From the NCBI RefSeq assembly GCF_002288525.1, contig NZ_CP023068.1, forward strand, positions 496,001-560,000: a DNA stretch of 64,000 nucleotides, read 5' to 3'. Under the pieces are notes generated by a model. The model was not told where the DNA came from and did no database searches. It saw only the letters and a program-made list of their open reading frames with translations. The position numbers and the translations under genes were made by a program. How positions within the stretch are numbered: position 1 is the stretch's first letter; every line of letters begins with the position of its first letter. This DNA is from Sinorhizobium sojae CCBAU 05684 (GTDB taxonomy: Bacteria > Pseudomonadota > Alphaproteobacteria > Rhizobiales > Rhizobiaceae). Positions 34,070-42,415 of this stretch are shown piece by piece.

Positions 34070-35167
34070 ATGAAGATCGCGTTCTATGCGCCGTTGAAAT
34101 CCCCCGACCACCCGGTCCCCTCGGGCGACCGGCAGATGGCGCGCATGCTCATCGAAGCGCTGCAACGGGCGGGCCATGAGGTCGACATCGCTTCGCGCTT
34201 GCGAAGCTTTTCGCGCGAAGCCTCTCATGCGGATTTCTCGGCGCTGCGCCTTCAGGCGAATCTGGAGATTGCGCGCCTTCGCGCTCTCTGGCGGCAGGGC
34301 GGCGCACCCGATGCATGGTTCTGCTATCACACTTACTACAAGTCCCCGGACCTGATCGGTTCGCGCCTTTCGGCGGAATTTTCCATTCCCTATGTGACGG
34401 CCGAAAGCTCCTTTTCGTCCCGTCGCGGTCACGGCGCCTGGAAGCTTGCCCAGGACGAGGTGGTCGCCGGCGCTCGGCAGGCGGCGGTCAATATCTGCTT
34501 CACGCAGCGAGATAGGGATGGACTGGAGAGCGCAATCCCGGACGGGCGCTACGCGATGCTTGCGCCCTTCATCGACGTGGCGCCCTTCGAGAAGCTGGAA
34601 AGAAGAAAGAACGGCGGCTTCCGGCTGATCTCGGTTGCAATGATGCGCCCGGGCGACAAGATGGACAGCTTTCGAATGCTGGCGCGCGCCTTGGAGCACC
34701 TCGTCGATCTGCCCTGGACGCTGACGGTCGTCGGGGACGGTCCCGCCCGCGCGGAGGTGTCTGACGCCTTTTCCGCCCTCCCGGCAGAGCGGCTCGACTG
34801 GGCCGGCGAGACGGAGCCGCAGGCGATCTCCGGGATGCTGGCTGGCGCCGATCTCTATGTCTGGCCGGGCTGCGGCGAAGCCTACGGGCTTTCCTATCTC
34901 GAGGCGCAGGCGGCGGGCTTGCCCGTCGTGGCGCAAAGGACGGCAGGCGTGCCTGCTGTCGTCAGGGAGGGCCAGACGGGGCTTCTGACGCCGGCGGGGG
35001 ACGTTGGGCTTCTTGCTGCGGCGATTCGGAGATATCTCGATGACGAGACGTTTTTGGTTGAGTGCGGCGAACGGGCGCGCCGTTTCGTGTTCGAGGAACG
35101 TTCGCTTCCGGCCGCCGCCCGGCGCCTAGGCGAGATTTTCGACCGCTATGTGAGGAGCAAGCCATGA
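34070..35167 (+). CDS. Family 4-type glycosyltransferase
   Basis: A 365-residue GT-B glycosyltransferase. The N-terminal domain begins MKIAFYAPLKSPDHPVPSGD with the acceptor-side loop SGDRQMARMLIEALQRAGHE. The C-terminal donor domain has ISVAMMRPGDK, TVVGDGPARAEV, then GCGEAYGLSYLEAQAAGLPV, whose E-x7-E spacing binds the nucleotide sugar in GT4 enzymes. It should transfer a sugar to a lipid or polysaccharide in the cytoplasm. The start gives a standard N-terminus; longer upstream frames add residues with no homology. Its stop overlaps the start of the deacetylase gene (ATGA). The sugar is unknown. Confidence 0.88.
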   Translation: MKIAFYAPLKSPDHPVPSGDRQMARMLIEALQRAGHEVDIASRLRSFSREASHADFSALRLQANLEIARLRALWRQGGAPDAWFCYHTYYKSPDLIGSRLSAEFSIPYVTAESSFSSRRGHGAWKLAQDEVVAGARQAAVNICFTQRDRDGLESAIPDGRYAMLAPFIDVAPFEKLERRKNGGFRLISVAMMRPGDKMDSFRMLARALEHLVDLPWTLTVVGDGPARAEVSDAFSALPAERLDWAGETEPQAISGMLAGADLYVWPGCGEAYGLSYLEAQAAGLPVVAQRTAGVPAVVREGQTGLLTPAGDVGLLAAAIRRYLDDETFLVECGERARRFVFEERSLPAAARRLGEIFDRYVRSKP

Positions 35168-35934
35168 CCGGGCACTCCGCTTGGCAAGCGTTGATTGAAC
35201 GGCTCGACCATTTACAGGATGCCGGGCAGAGTGTCGATTTCTGGCTGCGCGACGACGATGCAGTCGAACCGACCGCGGCGCTTCACCGGTTGCTCGATCT
35301 GACGGAGCGCTTCTCGGTGCCGGCGACGTTGGCAGTCATCCCGGCGCATACCGACGAGCGCCTTGCGCGCTGCCTCGCCGGGCGCCGCAACATCAGTGTC
35401 GCGGTTCACGGTTGGTCGCACCAAAACCACGCCTCGGCGGGAGAAAAGCGGCAGGAGCTTGGAGCCCACCGGCCGAGCGGCACGGTCGTCGCGGAACTGA
35501 GCACCGGATATGCGCGCCTGCGCACGCTCTATCCCAGCGCCTTCGTGCCGCTGCTGGTTCCGCCGTGGAACCGCATCGATGCGGGGGTAATCGCCGAACT
35601 CGCCAATATCGGTTTCAGGGCGCTCTCTGTCTTCGGCCCGGAGGGCGCCGGTGAAGCCGCCGCCATTCGCCGGCCGGGGCTCGCGATCATCAATACGCAT
35701 GTGGACGTGATCGACTGGCGGGGGACGCGCGGCGGCCGAGACTACGCGCAGCTCGTTCAGGAAATCCTGCGGCGGCTCGATGAGCTAAGTAGCGGCGAGG
35801 GAACGGTCGGGATCCTTGCCCACCACCTGGTTCACGACGAGAGCGTCTGGGCGTTCCTGTCGAAACTGTTCGAGGTCACCGCGTCGCACCCGGCCTGCCG
35901 CTGGCGCAGCGTCGCCGAGTTCATAGGTCGATAA
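35164..35934 (+). CDS. Polysaccharide deacetylase-like protein
   Basis: A 256-residue protein with the NodB-type barrel pattern in reduced form: FWLRDDDAVEPTAALHRLLD near residue 20 (Asp-Asp metal site), VAVHGWSHQNHAS near 80 (HxxxH-type His pair) and PPWNRIDAGVIAELANIGF (P-P-W-N replaces the usual RPP loop). No signal peptide is seen, so it is probably cytoplasmic. It is coupled to the upstream glycosyltransferase and probably trims an acetyl group from a sugar intermediate. Its last 14 bases overlap the convergent hydrolase gene. Confidence 0.8.
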   Translation: MTGHSAWQALIERLDHLQDAGQSVDFWLRDDDAVEPTAALHRLLDLTERFSVPATLAVIPAHTDERLARCLAGRRNISVAVHGWSHQNHASAGEKRQELGAHRPSGTVVAELSTGYARLRTLYPSAFVPLLVPPWNRIDAGVIAELANIGFRALSVFGPEGAGEAAAIRRPGLAIINTHVDVIDWRGTRGGRDYAQLVQEILRRLDELSSGEGTVGILAHHLVHDESVWAFLSKLFEVTASHPACRWRSVAEFIGR

Positions 35935-36751
35935 TCTGGCGGTCGCGAGCGGCGAATGCCCCGGGGAAGAAGGCCTGCACTTCCTGTTCCATCGCGGCCA
36001 GCGCCGCGTCGGTGCGCGAAGGGTCGTGGTGGAACATAGCAAGCCGCGGAATGCCGGCGGCCTTTGCCAGGCGTGAGCCGTGCATGCCGGTCGAATGGCC
36101 GAAGCCACGATAGGTCGGCATCTCCGATTCCAGATAGGTACAGTCGTAGACCATAAGGTCCGCGCCGGCGATAAAATCGAGGAGCGCGGGATCGAGGATA
36201 CCTGGCTCGTGTTCCGTGTCATAGATGAGCGCGACCGCGCGGCCACCCCAATCGACCCGGTAGCCGACGCAGCCGCCTGGGTGAACGAGGCTCATCGTCC
36301 GGACGGAAACATTCTTCCGGGGCGAAAGCGTATCGCCCGGCCGGAAGTCGACGCAGTCCAGGCTTGCCTCGCAAATCCCGGTGCCGACCGGGAACCACGG
36401 CGGCCGCATGAATTCGTTGACCATCTCCCGGGTCGACATCTGCCCGTGAAGGTGGCCGGACCAGAAACGCACCGCCGTGCTGCAACGGTAGATCGGCTTG
36501 AAATAGGGCAGGCCGATAATATGGTCGTAATGGCTATGGGTAAAGAAAACATCGAATTTCGATACGCCTTCCCCCATCAGCGACAGTCCGGCTTCCCGTA
36601 TGCCGGAACCGGCGTCGAAGATCAGCACCTCGTTACCGTAGCGGACTTCGATGCAGGACGTATTGCCTCCATAGGTCAGGAATTGCTCACCGGAGACCGG
36701 CAAACTGCCTCGTACGCCCCAGAACCTCACGCGAAAGGTTTCTTCCTGCAT
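35921..36751 (-). CDS. Metallo-beta-lactamase-fold hydrolase
   Basis: A 276-residue MBL-fold protein. RVRFWGVRGSLPVSGEQFLT opens the fold; the metal motif is FFTHSHYDHIIGLPYFKPIY (HxHxDH), with later ligands in MSLVHPGGCVGYRV and ALIYDTEHEPG, and TYRGFGHSTG near residue 220. The overall pattern is that of the RNase Z/phosphodiesterase-like branch (cNMP phosphodiesterases, PhnP, DUF-type). Two class III cyclase-like genes are close by, so a cyclic-nucleotide phosphodiesterase role is possible but not proven. It converges on the deacetylase gene and stands alone on its strand. Confidence 0.8.
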   Translation of the reverse strand: MQEETFRVRFWGVRGSLPVSGEQFLTYGGNTSCIEVRYGNEVLIFDAGSGIREAGLSLMGEGVSKFDVFFTHSHYDHIIGLPYFKPIYRCSTAVRFWSGHLHGQMSTREMVNEFMRPPWFPVGTGICEASLDCVDFRPGDTLSPRKNVSVRTMSLVHPGGCVGYRVDWGGRAVALIYDTEHEPGILDPALLDFIAGADLMVYDCTYLESEMPTYRGFGHSTGMHGSRLAKAAGIPRLAMFHHDPSRTDAALAAMEQEVQAFFPGAFAARDRQIIDL

Positions 36752-37004
36752 TCCAATCCGGCTTTATCCTGCCCGCCTCGGGCCCCTTGCCTTAGCGTGC
36801 CAACTAGACAAGCACAGATTATCATGGTCCTGCAAGGCATTCGGCATTTCTGGTACGGCCGAGAGAAACCCTCTTGAAACTCGGTTTTCACGCACCAACG
36901 TGATTTATCCATCGGTATGATCGCGATAGGAGGGCGAAATTGGTGTCACACGGGAGTGCTGGCAATGCACGACCCAATCGATCGGTTGAAAGGTATGGAC
37001 ATCC

Positions 37005-38201
37005 ATGGCTAACGCAGCTGACATGCAGTTCTACGACAACCTTCCGCTTTTCGAGGCGTTCGAAGGCGTTGCCGACGAGGCGAACTACAGGCCCCTGCCT
37101 GAAGGCTGGCTGCTCGCCGTTGCCGACATCGTCGATTCCACCAGCGCGATTGCAGACGGGAAGTACAAGAGCGTCAACACCGCGGGTGCCAGCGTGATAT
37201 CGGCGCTGATGAATGCGCTCGACGAGCGAAACCTGGCGTTCGTCTTCGGCGGCGACGGGGCACTTGCCGCGATACCGGCGGTGATGGCGGTCAAGGCGCG
37301 GTCGGCGCTCGCTGCTGCCAAGACCTGGGCGGCGGAGGAACTCGGTCTCGAACTGCGCGCCGCGCTGGTTCCCGTCTCCGACGTTCGGGCACAGGGGCTC
37401 GACATGCGCGTGGCCCGCTTCAAGGCTAGCGAGGAGGTCACTTACGCCATGTTTTCCGGCGGCGGCGCAAGCTGGGCGGAAGCCGAGATGAAGGCAGGTC
37501 GCTACCAGGTCGAGGCGGCGCCGCCCGGCACGAGGCCCGACCTGACGGGCCTCTCCTGCCGCTGGAACCCGATTGTTTCCAGGCACGGCGCGATCGTTTC
37601 GATCATCGCCTTGCCGGGCGAGCGCGGCAGCGGCCCCGAATTCCAGGCCCTGATCGGCGACATCGTGGCCTTGGCCGAGGGCGAGGAGCGGGCGGGGCAC
37701 CCGGTGCCTGAAGACGGCCCGGAACCGCATCTGTCGATCAAGGGCATAACGGTCGAATCGCGCGCCGTAGCGTCCGGTGGCTGGCGGCCGCTCGCCTGGT
37801 CCTGGATCGCGCTGCAAAGCCTCGTGCTCTTCCTGTGCTTCCGGCTGGGTCTCAATCTCGGCAAATTCGATGTCGAGCAATACAAGCACGATCTCGCCAG
37901 CAATTCCGATTTCCGCAAGTTCGATGACGGGCTCAAGATGACGATCGACGTCAGCGCCGAACGGCTGCGCCGCATTGAGGAGCGGCTGAAGCGAGGGGTG
38001 GAAGCAGGTGTTTGCCGTTACGGGCTGCATCGGCAGGACTCGGCGCTGATGACCTGCATCGTTCCTACGCCGATGAGTCGCGATCACATGCATTTCATCG
38101 ACGGTGCCGCCGGCGGCTATGCGATGGCGGCAAAGAACCTCAAGGCGACCTTTCCGGGGCGGTTCCCTAGCGGGGTCGCCGGCTCTTCCGTCATGCCTTG
38201 A
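37005..38201 (+). CDS. DUF3095 protein with class III cyclase-like domain
   Basis: A 398-residue protein of the DUF3095 family. The N-terminal half resembles a nucleotidyl cyclase: GWLLAVADIVDSTSAIADGK carries the first metal Asp, LAFVFGGDGALAAIPAVMAV the second (GGDG), and LGLELRAALVPVSDVRAQGL follows. The C-terminal half (PLAWSWIALQSLVLFLCFRL, then KFDDGLKMTIDVSAER) is specific to the family. Cyclase activity is predicted by resemblance only and the product is unknown. It is transcribed alone. Its end overlaps the convergent nucleotide-sugar dehydrogenase by 11 bases. Confidence 0.8.
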   Translation: MANAADMQFYDNLPLFEAFEGVADEANYRPLPEGWLLAVADIVDSTSAIADGKYKSVNTAGASVISALMNALDERNLAFVFGGDGALAAIPAVMAVKARSALAAAKTWAAEELGLELRAALVPVSDVRAQGLDMRVARFKASEEVTYAMFSGGGASWAEAEMKAGRYQVEAAPPGTRPDLTGLSCRWNPIVSRHGAIVSIIALPGERGSGPEFQALIGDIVALAEGEERAGHPVPEDGPEPHLSIKGITVESRAVASGGWRPLAWSWIALQSLVLFLCFRLGLNLGKFDVEQYKHDLASNSDFRKFDDGLKMTIDVSAERLRRIEERLKRGVEAGVCRYGLHRQDSALMTCIVPTPMSRDHMHFIDGAAGGYAMAAKNLKATFPGRFPSGVAGSSVMP

Positions 38202-39528
38202 GAATGTGCTCCGCCGAGAGGCCTCGGCGCGCAAAGACATTGCGCGTGTCGACAATCAACGGTGCCCAGCGGGCGAGGGCGGCATAGTCGACGGCGTCAT
38301 GGTCCGTCGCGACCAGCACGGCATCGAAACGGCGGATAGTGTCCTCGTCGAAGGCGACAGACCGGCGTCCCTTCAGCGAAAGATATTCGCGGGTAGAGGG
38401 AATTTCGTCCACATGCGGATCGTGGAAGGAAGCCTTGCCGCCGCGTTCCTCGATGAGTTCGATCAGCCTGAGCGACGGGCTCTCGCGAATGTCCGGGACA
38501 TTCTTCTTGTAGGCAAGGCCGATGATGAGCACGCTGGATCGGCTCAGCGCTTTTCCCTGCCGGCGGTCGAGCGCTTCGGCGAGCCGCCCGACCACGTGGC
38601 GGGGCATGGCCGAGTTGATCTCGCCTGCAAGTTCGATGAAGCGGGTCGGCAATTCGTATTCGCGCGACTTCCATGTGAGATAGAAGGGATCGATCGGGAT
38701 GCAGTGTCCGCCGAGCCCGGGGCCGGGATAGAAAGGCATGTAGCCGAATGGCTTCGTCTTGGCGGCCTCAATCACTTCCCAGACGTCGATGCCCATCGCC
38801 TCGTAGACGACCTTGAGTTCGTTGACGAGCGCGATGTTGACGGCGCGGAAGATGTTCTCCGTCAGCTTCACCGCCTCGGCCGTCGCATTGGATGAGACCG
38901 GAACGATAGAGGCGACCACGGCGCCATAGAACCGCTCCATGAGCGCCGCCGCGAGCGCACCGTCGCCGGCGACCACCTTTGGAATACTGGCCGTCTCGAA
39001 GGCGCGGTTGCCGGGATCTTCGCGCTCCGGCGAGAAGCCGAGGAAGAAGTCGGTGCCGGATTTCAGTCCCGTCTCCTCCAGGATCGCGCGCACAACGCCA
39101 TCGGTGGTCCCGGGATAGGTGGTCGACTCCAGCACGACAAGCTGGCCAGGCCGCAAGGTCTTGGCGATAGAGTGGGACGTCTTTTCCACGTAGGAGAGGT
39201 CGGGATCGCGGTGCTTGGTGAGCGGCGTTGGCACGCAGATCAAGATTACGTCGCAGAGGCCGAGGACGGCAAAATCGGTCGTTGAGCGGAAGCGTCCGGC
39301 TGCCGCTTCGCGGCCGAGAGCGTCGTCCGTAACCGCCTCGATATAGGAGCACCTGTCGTCGAGGGCGACGATCTTTGCGGGGTCGATATCGAAGCCCGTT
39401 ACCGGAAAGCCTGAGCGCGCGACGGCGATGGCGAGCGGCAGGCCGACATAGCCCAATCCGATGACGCCGACATGGGCGGTGCGCGCTGAGATCGATTCGA
39501 GGAGCCGGTCGTGATGAGGGGAGGTCAA
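38191..39528 (-). CDS. Nucleotide-sugar dehydrogenase (UDP-GlcNAc/UDP-ManNAc 6-dehydrogenase type)
   Basis: A 445-residue UDP-sugar dehydrogenase. The NAD-binding start is AHVGVIGLGYVGLPLAIAVA (about 19-38), the middle domain follows FLGFSPEREDPGN, and the catalytic Cys lies in PGPGLGGHCIPIDPFYLTWK (around residue 275). The C-terminal domain includes IIGLAYKKNVPDIRESPSLR. The PGPGLGGHC and AYKKNVPDIRESP forms match WbpA/WbpO-type enzymes acting on UDP-N-acetylhexosamines rather than UDP-glucose. It supplies a uronic-acid nucleotide sugar for a surface glycan, consistent with the neighbouring glycosyltransferases. Confidence 0.88.
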   Translation of the reverse strand: MTSPHHDRLLESISARTAHVGVIGLGYVGLPLAIAVARSGFPVTGFDIDPAKIVALDDRCSYIEAVTDDALGREAAAGRFRSTTDFAVLGLCDVILICVPTPLTKHRDPDLSYVEKTSHSIAKTLRPGQLVVLESTTYPGTTDGVVRAILEETGLKSGTDFFLGFSPEREDPGNRAFETASIPKVVAGDGALAAALMERFYGAVVASIVPVSSNATAEAVKLTENIFRAVNIALVNELKVVYEAMGIDVWEVIEAAKTKPFGYMPFYPGPGLGGHCIPIDPFYLTWKSREYELPTRFIELAGEINSAMPRHVVGRLAEALDRRQGKALSRSSVLIIGLAYKKNVPDIRESPSLRLIELIEERGGKASFHDPHVDEIPSTREYLSLKGRRSVAFDEDTIRRFDAVLVATDHDAVDYAALARWAPLIVDTRNVFARRGLSAEHILKA

Positions 39529-39926
39529 GATAAGCTTCCAGTTTTCGCAGGCGGTCGATCTGGCACGGTGCGGCCGCCATTTCGGTTCCGTTTTGTTGGC
39601 GATTATGCAGCCTCAAGTCAAGCACGGGCCGGCACGTTCCGCCCAGACCCCGGCAATTCGGGGGTGTGAACGGAGTGGGGGATTCGTGTAAGATTCGCGC
39701 TGCGATCGAAAAATTGCGGAGGTACCTGGAAATCCTGTCCGGCCGTGAATATCTGCGGGGGACGGGCGGCACCCGGTCGCCGAACGAGTCTGCCGCGTCT
39801 GCGGCAGGAGCCTTTCTATTTCGACGGTGCAAGATTCTTTGATGCTGCCCCGAGGCAGGCGATCCCCTTCGCCGGTCCGTTGGCGGCTAGCAGGAGCGGC
39901 CGCCACCGCAACGATGAGGACATGCG
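39529..39926. other. Divergent intergenic region, no gene seen
   Basis: About 400 bases between the dehydrogenase (minus) and the cyclase gene (plus). Small frames on both strands lack recognisable features. It must contain two outward promoters, of which I could not assign -35/-10 boxes confidently. Confidence 0.45.
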
Positions 39927-41276
39927 ATGAGCCAGACCGATGGCAATGTTTCCGAAATCCTGCTGGACAAGGTTGCGGATTGGCTCATGCGTACGTCGCT
40001 CAGCGACGAAACGCTGGAGACGATCGTCCGCGGCTTCTGCGAAAGGCTCGCGGCGGCTGGGCTGCCGTTGATGCGCGTCCATCTGTCCTTCTCGATGTTG
40101 CACCCGCTTTACGATGCTCTCGGCTTTACCTGGTGGCGCGGCAGGGGCATCGAGGTGACCGGGCTGCGCCATGAGGAATTGGCACGCAATCCGGAGCGCT
40201 TTCTGCAGAGCCCCTATTATTACCTGCTCAGCAACAATCTCGACCATGTACGAAGGCGCATCGACCCATCCGAACCGTCGGAGTTTCCGATCTTTGACGA
40301 ACTGAAGGAGCAGGGCGCGACCGACTATATCGCCTTCATGCAGCCACTCGGCGCAGAGTCAGAGCATGGCATGGTCGGCTCCTGGACGACGGATCGCCAC
40401 GGCGGCTTCAGCGACGACGTCATCGCGGCATTGTTGCGGCTCCAGAACCATCTGGCAATCGCCGCGAAGGTCGCCGTCCTCGGCAAACTCGCCGACAACA
40501 TGCTGACGACCTATCTCGGCGCCAATGCCGGACGACGCGTCATGAGCGGACAGGTCAGGCGCGGCGATGGCGAGACGGTTCGCGCTGCCCTCGTGATGGC
40601 CGACATGCGCGATTCCACAATGTTGGCGGAGAAGGAGGGACGGCAGGCCTATATCGACACGCTGAATGGCTTCTTCGACGCAATCGCCACTCCGTTCAAT
40701 CGAAATGGCGGTCAGATCCTGAGTTTCGTTGGCGACGGCTTCATCGCCGTCTATCCGTGCGGCAGGCACAGGGAGCCGTCTGAGTTGGCCAGCCGTGAGG
40801 CTTTTGCGGCCGTCGGCGCCGCGAGTGCGCGCATGGCCGCCCTCAATGCAGAGCGGAAAAAGCTTGGTCGCGAGTCGATCGGCTTCGGCATCGGGCTGCA
40901 TGTGGGCAATGTCATGTTCGGCAATGTGGGGCTTCGGGACCGGTTGACCTTTTCAGTCTTCGGCTCGGCGGTGAACGAGGTGCAGCGGCTGCAGAGCCTG
41001 ACGAAGAAATACGGCCACAGCGTCGTCGCCAGCGAGGCTTTCGTCAATTACTGCGGCGGCGATTGGCTGACCCTTGGCGAGGAGACCTTGCGCGGCGTGC
41101 GCCAGAAGTTCACCGTGCTTTACCCGCGGGATGCTGCCCTTGCCGCAATAGTGGAGGAACATGCCGAGCGTACTACGGAGGATGGACTTTCGGAAGCCGA
41201 GCATGTCATGTTGCTTTACCGTAACAAGAAACAGGTGTCGGGGCCGCGTGGCCTGATCGACAAGATGCTTCAATGA
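39927..41276 (+). CDS. Adenylate/guanylate cyclase domain protein
   Basis: A 449-residue class III cyclase. Residues about 225-400 hold the catalytic domain: AALVMADMRDSTMLAEKEGR with the two metal-site Asp region, QILSFVGDGFIAVYPCG with the second Asp, FGIGLHVGNVMFGNVGLRDR, and the transition-state segment FSVFGSAVNEVQRLQSLTKK with Asn and Arg. All key residues look intact, so it should be active. The N-terminal 200 residues are a soluble helical sensor-like region seen in rhizobial cyclases, with no membrane segment. Its end overlaps or abuts the polysaccharide-lyase-like gene, suggesting joint expression. Confidence 0.88.
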   Translation: MSQTDGNVSEILLDKVADWLMRTSLSDETLETIVRGFCERLAAAGLPLMRVHLSFSMLHPLYDALGFTWWRGRGIEVTGLRHEELARNPERFLQSPYYYLLSNNLDHVRRRIDPSEPSEFPIFDELKEQGATDYIAFMQPLGAESEHGMVGSWTTDRHGGFSDDVIAALLRLQNHLAIAAKVAVLGKLADNMLTTYLGANAGRRVMSGQVRRGDGETVRAALVMADMRDSTMLAEKEGRQAYIDTLNGFFDAIATPFNRNGGQILSFVGDGFIAVYPCGRHREPSELASREAFAAVGAASARMAALNAERKKLGRESIGFGIGLHVGNVMFGNVGLRDRLTFSVFGSAVNEVQRLQSLTKKYGHSVVASEAFVNYCGGDWLTLGEETLRGVRQKFTVLYPRDAALAAIVEEHAERTTEDGLSEAEHVMLLYRNKKQVSGPRGLIDKMLQ

Positions 41277-41284
41277 GGGAATCG

Positions 41285-42250
41285 ATGCTGCGGGTCGCTT
41301 TGCTGGCTGCCATTTTCATTCTGCCCGGGGTTGCGGGCGCCCAATCGTCGGAGCCGCAGCCGCCGGCGGAGCGCAAGCTCGTCGACGGTTTCGAGGGCAA
41401 GGACTTCGCTCCGGAGGGCGGCCTCTACTACCGTAAGAACTTCGAACAGAGTGCCGGCTCGCTCGAGTTCCAAAGCCTGGTTAAGCGAACCGGTACTGGC
41501 GGTCTGAAGCTCAGCGTCGTGCCCCACTGCCCTAGCCTGAACGACGGGTGCAGCGAACGGGCGGAAATCTGGGAAAAGACGGAGCTGCGCGTGCCTTACG
41601 ACGAGGGCGTGTGGTATGGCTTCGCGGTAAAGTTCGACAATCCCATCCCGAGCGGCGATCACCGCTATCTCATCGCGCAGTGGAAACGCGAGATCGAGCC
41701 CGGTGCGGACGGCGATTTCAGCCCCTTCCTGGCGCTGCGCATGGATCTCGGCAAGCTCTTCGCAACTGTCGAGACCAATTACCTGCCGCCTGCGTCGACC
41801 GGGCCCGACAATGTGCCCGCACGCTGCGGCGCCGGCGAGACACCCGTGTGGCTCCGCCCCGACGTTAATCAGATGCGCATTCTGGTTGCGACCGACGGTA
41901 ACTGGAAGCCGGAAGACGGCAGCCTCTTCAATTCCTGCACGACAGCCGTGACGGTCACCAACCATGGCAATCCGCTGCCCAATCCCGATTCCGGCTGGAT
42001 CGATTTCGCTGTCTATACCAAGCCTGGCCCCGACGGCACCGGCCATATTGAGCTGTATGCCAATGGTAAGCCGATCGTGACGGTGAAAGGCCATATCGGC
42101 CATGCGGACAAGGGTCTCGGCGAAAACCAGTATTTCAAGTTCGGTCCCTATCGCGCTGCCGATACCACCGACTGGACGCTCTACTACGACGATTTCCGTC
42201 GTTCTCCGATTTGTGCCGACGTGTTGACGAACGGCGCTTGCCCCTTTTAG
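41285..42250 (+). CDS. Secreted polysaccharide lyase-like protein
   Basis: A protein of about 321 residues. MLRVALLAAIFILPGVAGAQ is a signal peptide. The rest is a beta-rich domain matching the bacterial Polysacc_lyase family (heparin-lyase-I-like jelly roll): SERAEIWEKTELRVPYDEGV, WYGFAVKFDNPIPSGDHRYL, IAQWKRE, GWIDFAVYTKPGPDGTGHIE and the C-terminal KFGPYRAADTTDWTLYYDDF. Activity on a glycan is inferred from the fold. The ATG chosen has GAGGGAA before it; an earlier in-frame ATG overlaps the cyclase stop. It precedes an oligosaccharide/oligopeptide-type importer, so released fragments may be imported. Confidence 0.78.
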   Translation: MLRVALLAAIFILPGVAGAQSSEPQPPAERKLVDGFEGKDFAPEGGLYYRKNFEQSAGSLEFQSLVKRTGTGGLKLSVVPHCPSLNDGCSERAEIWEKTELRVPYDEGVWYGFAVKFDNPIPSGDHRYLIAQWKREIEPGADGDFSPFLALRMDLGKLFATVETNYLPPASTGPDNVPARCGAGETPVWLRPDVNQMRILVATDGNWKPEDGSLFNSCTTAVTVTNHGNPLPNPDSGWIDFAVYTKPGPDGTGHIELYANGKPIVTVKGHIGHADKGLGENQYFKFGPYRAADTTDWTLYYDDFRRSPICADVLTNGACPF

Positions 42251-42415
42251 GCGAACTTACCCGTTTGCCGGTCTGCTGGACAGCCTTTTGAAGCTGGGCT
42301 ACTGTTTTCGCGAGGCGGCCGCACGGTCCGCGAGCGTCGCTGTAACGCTTTGGGGTTGCTTGCATAATTCCAGGTCGAACTATGCAAGGAGGGGTACGAA
42401 GGAAGTGTGTCGCAA

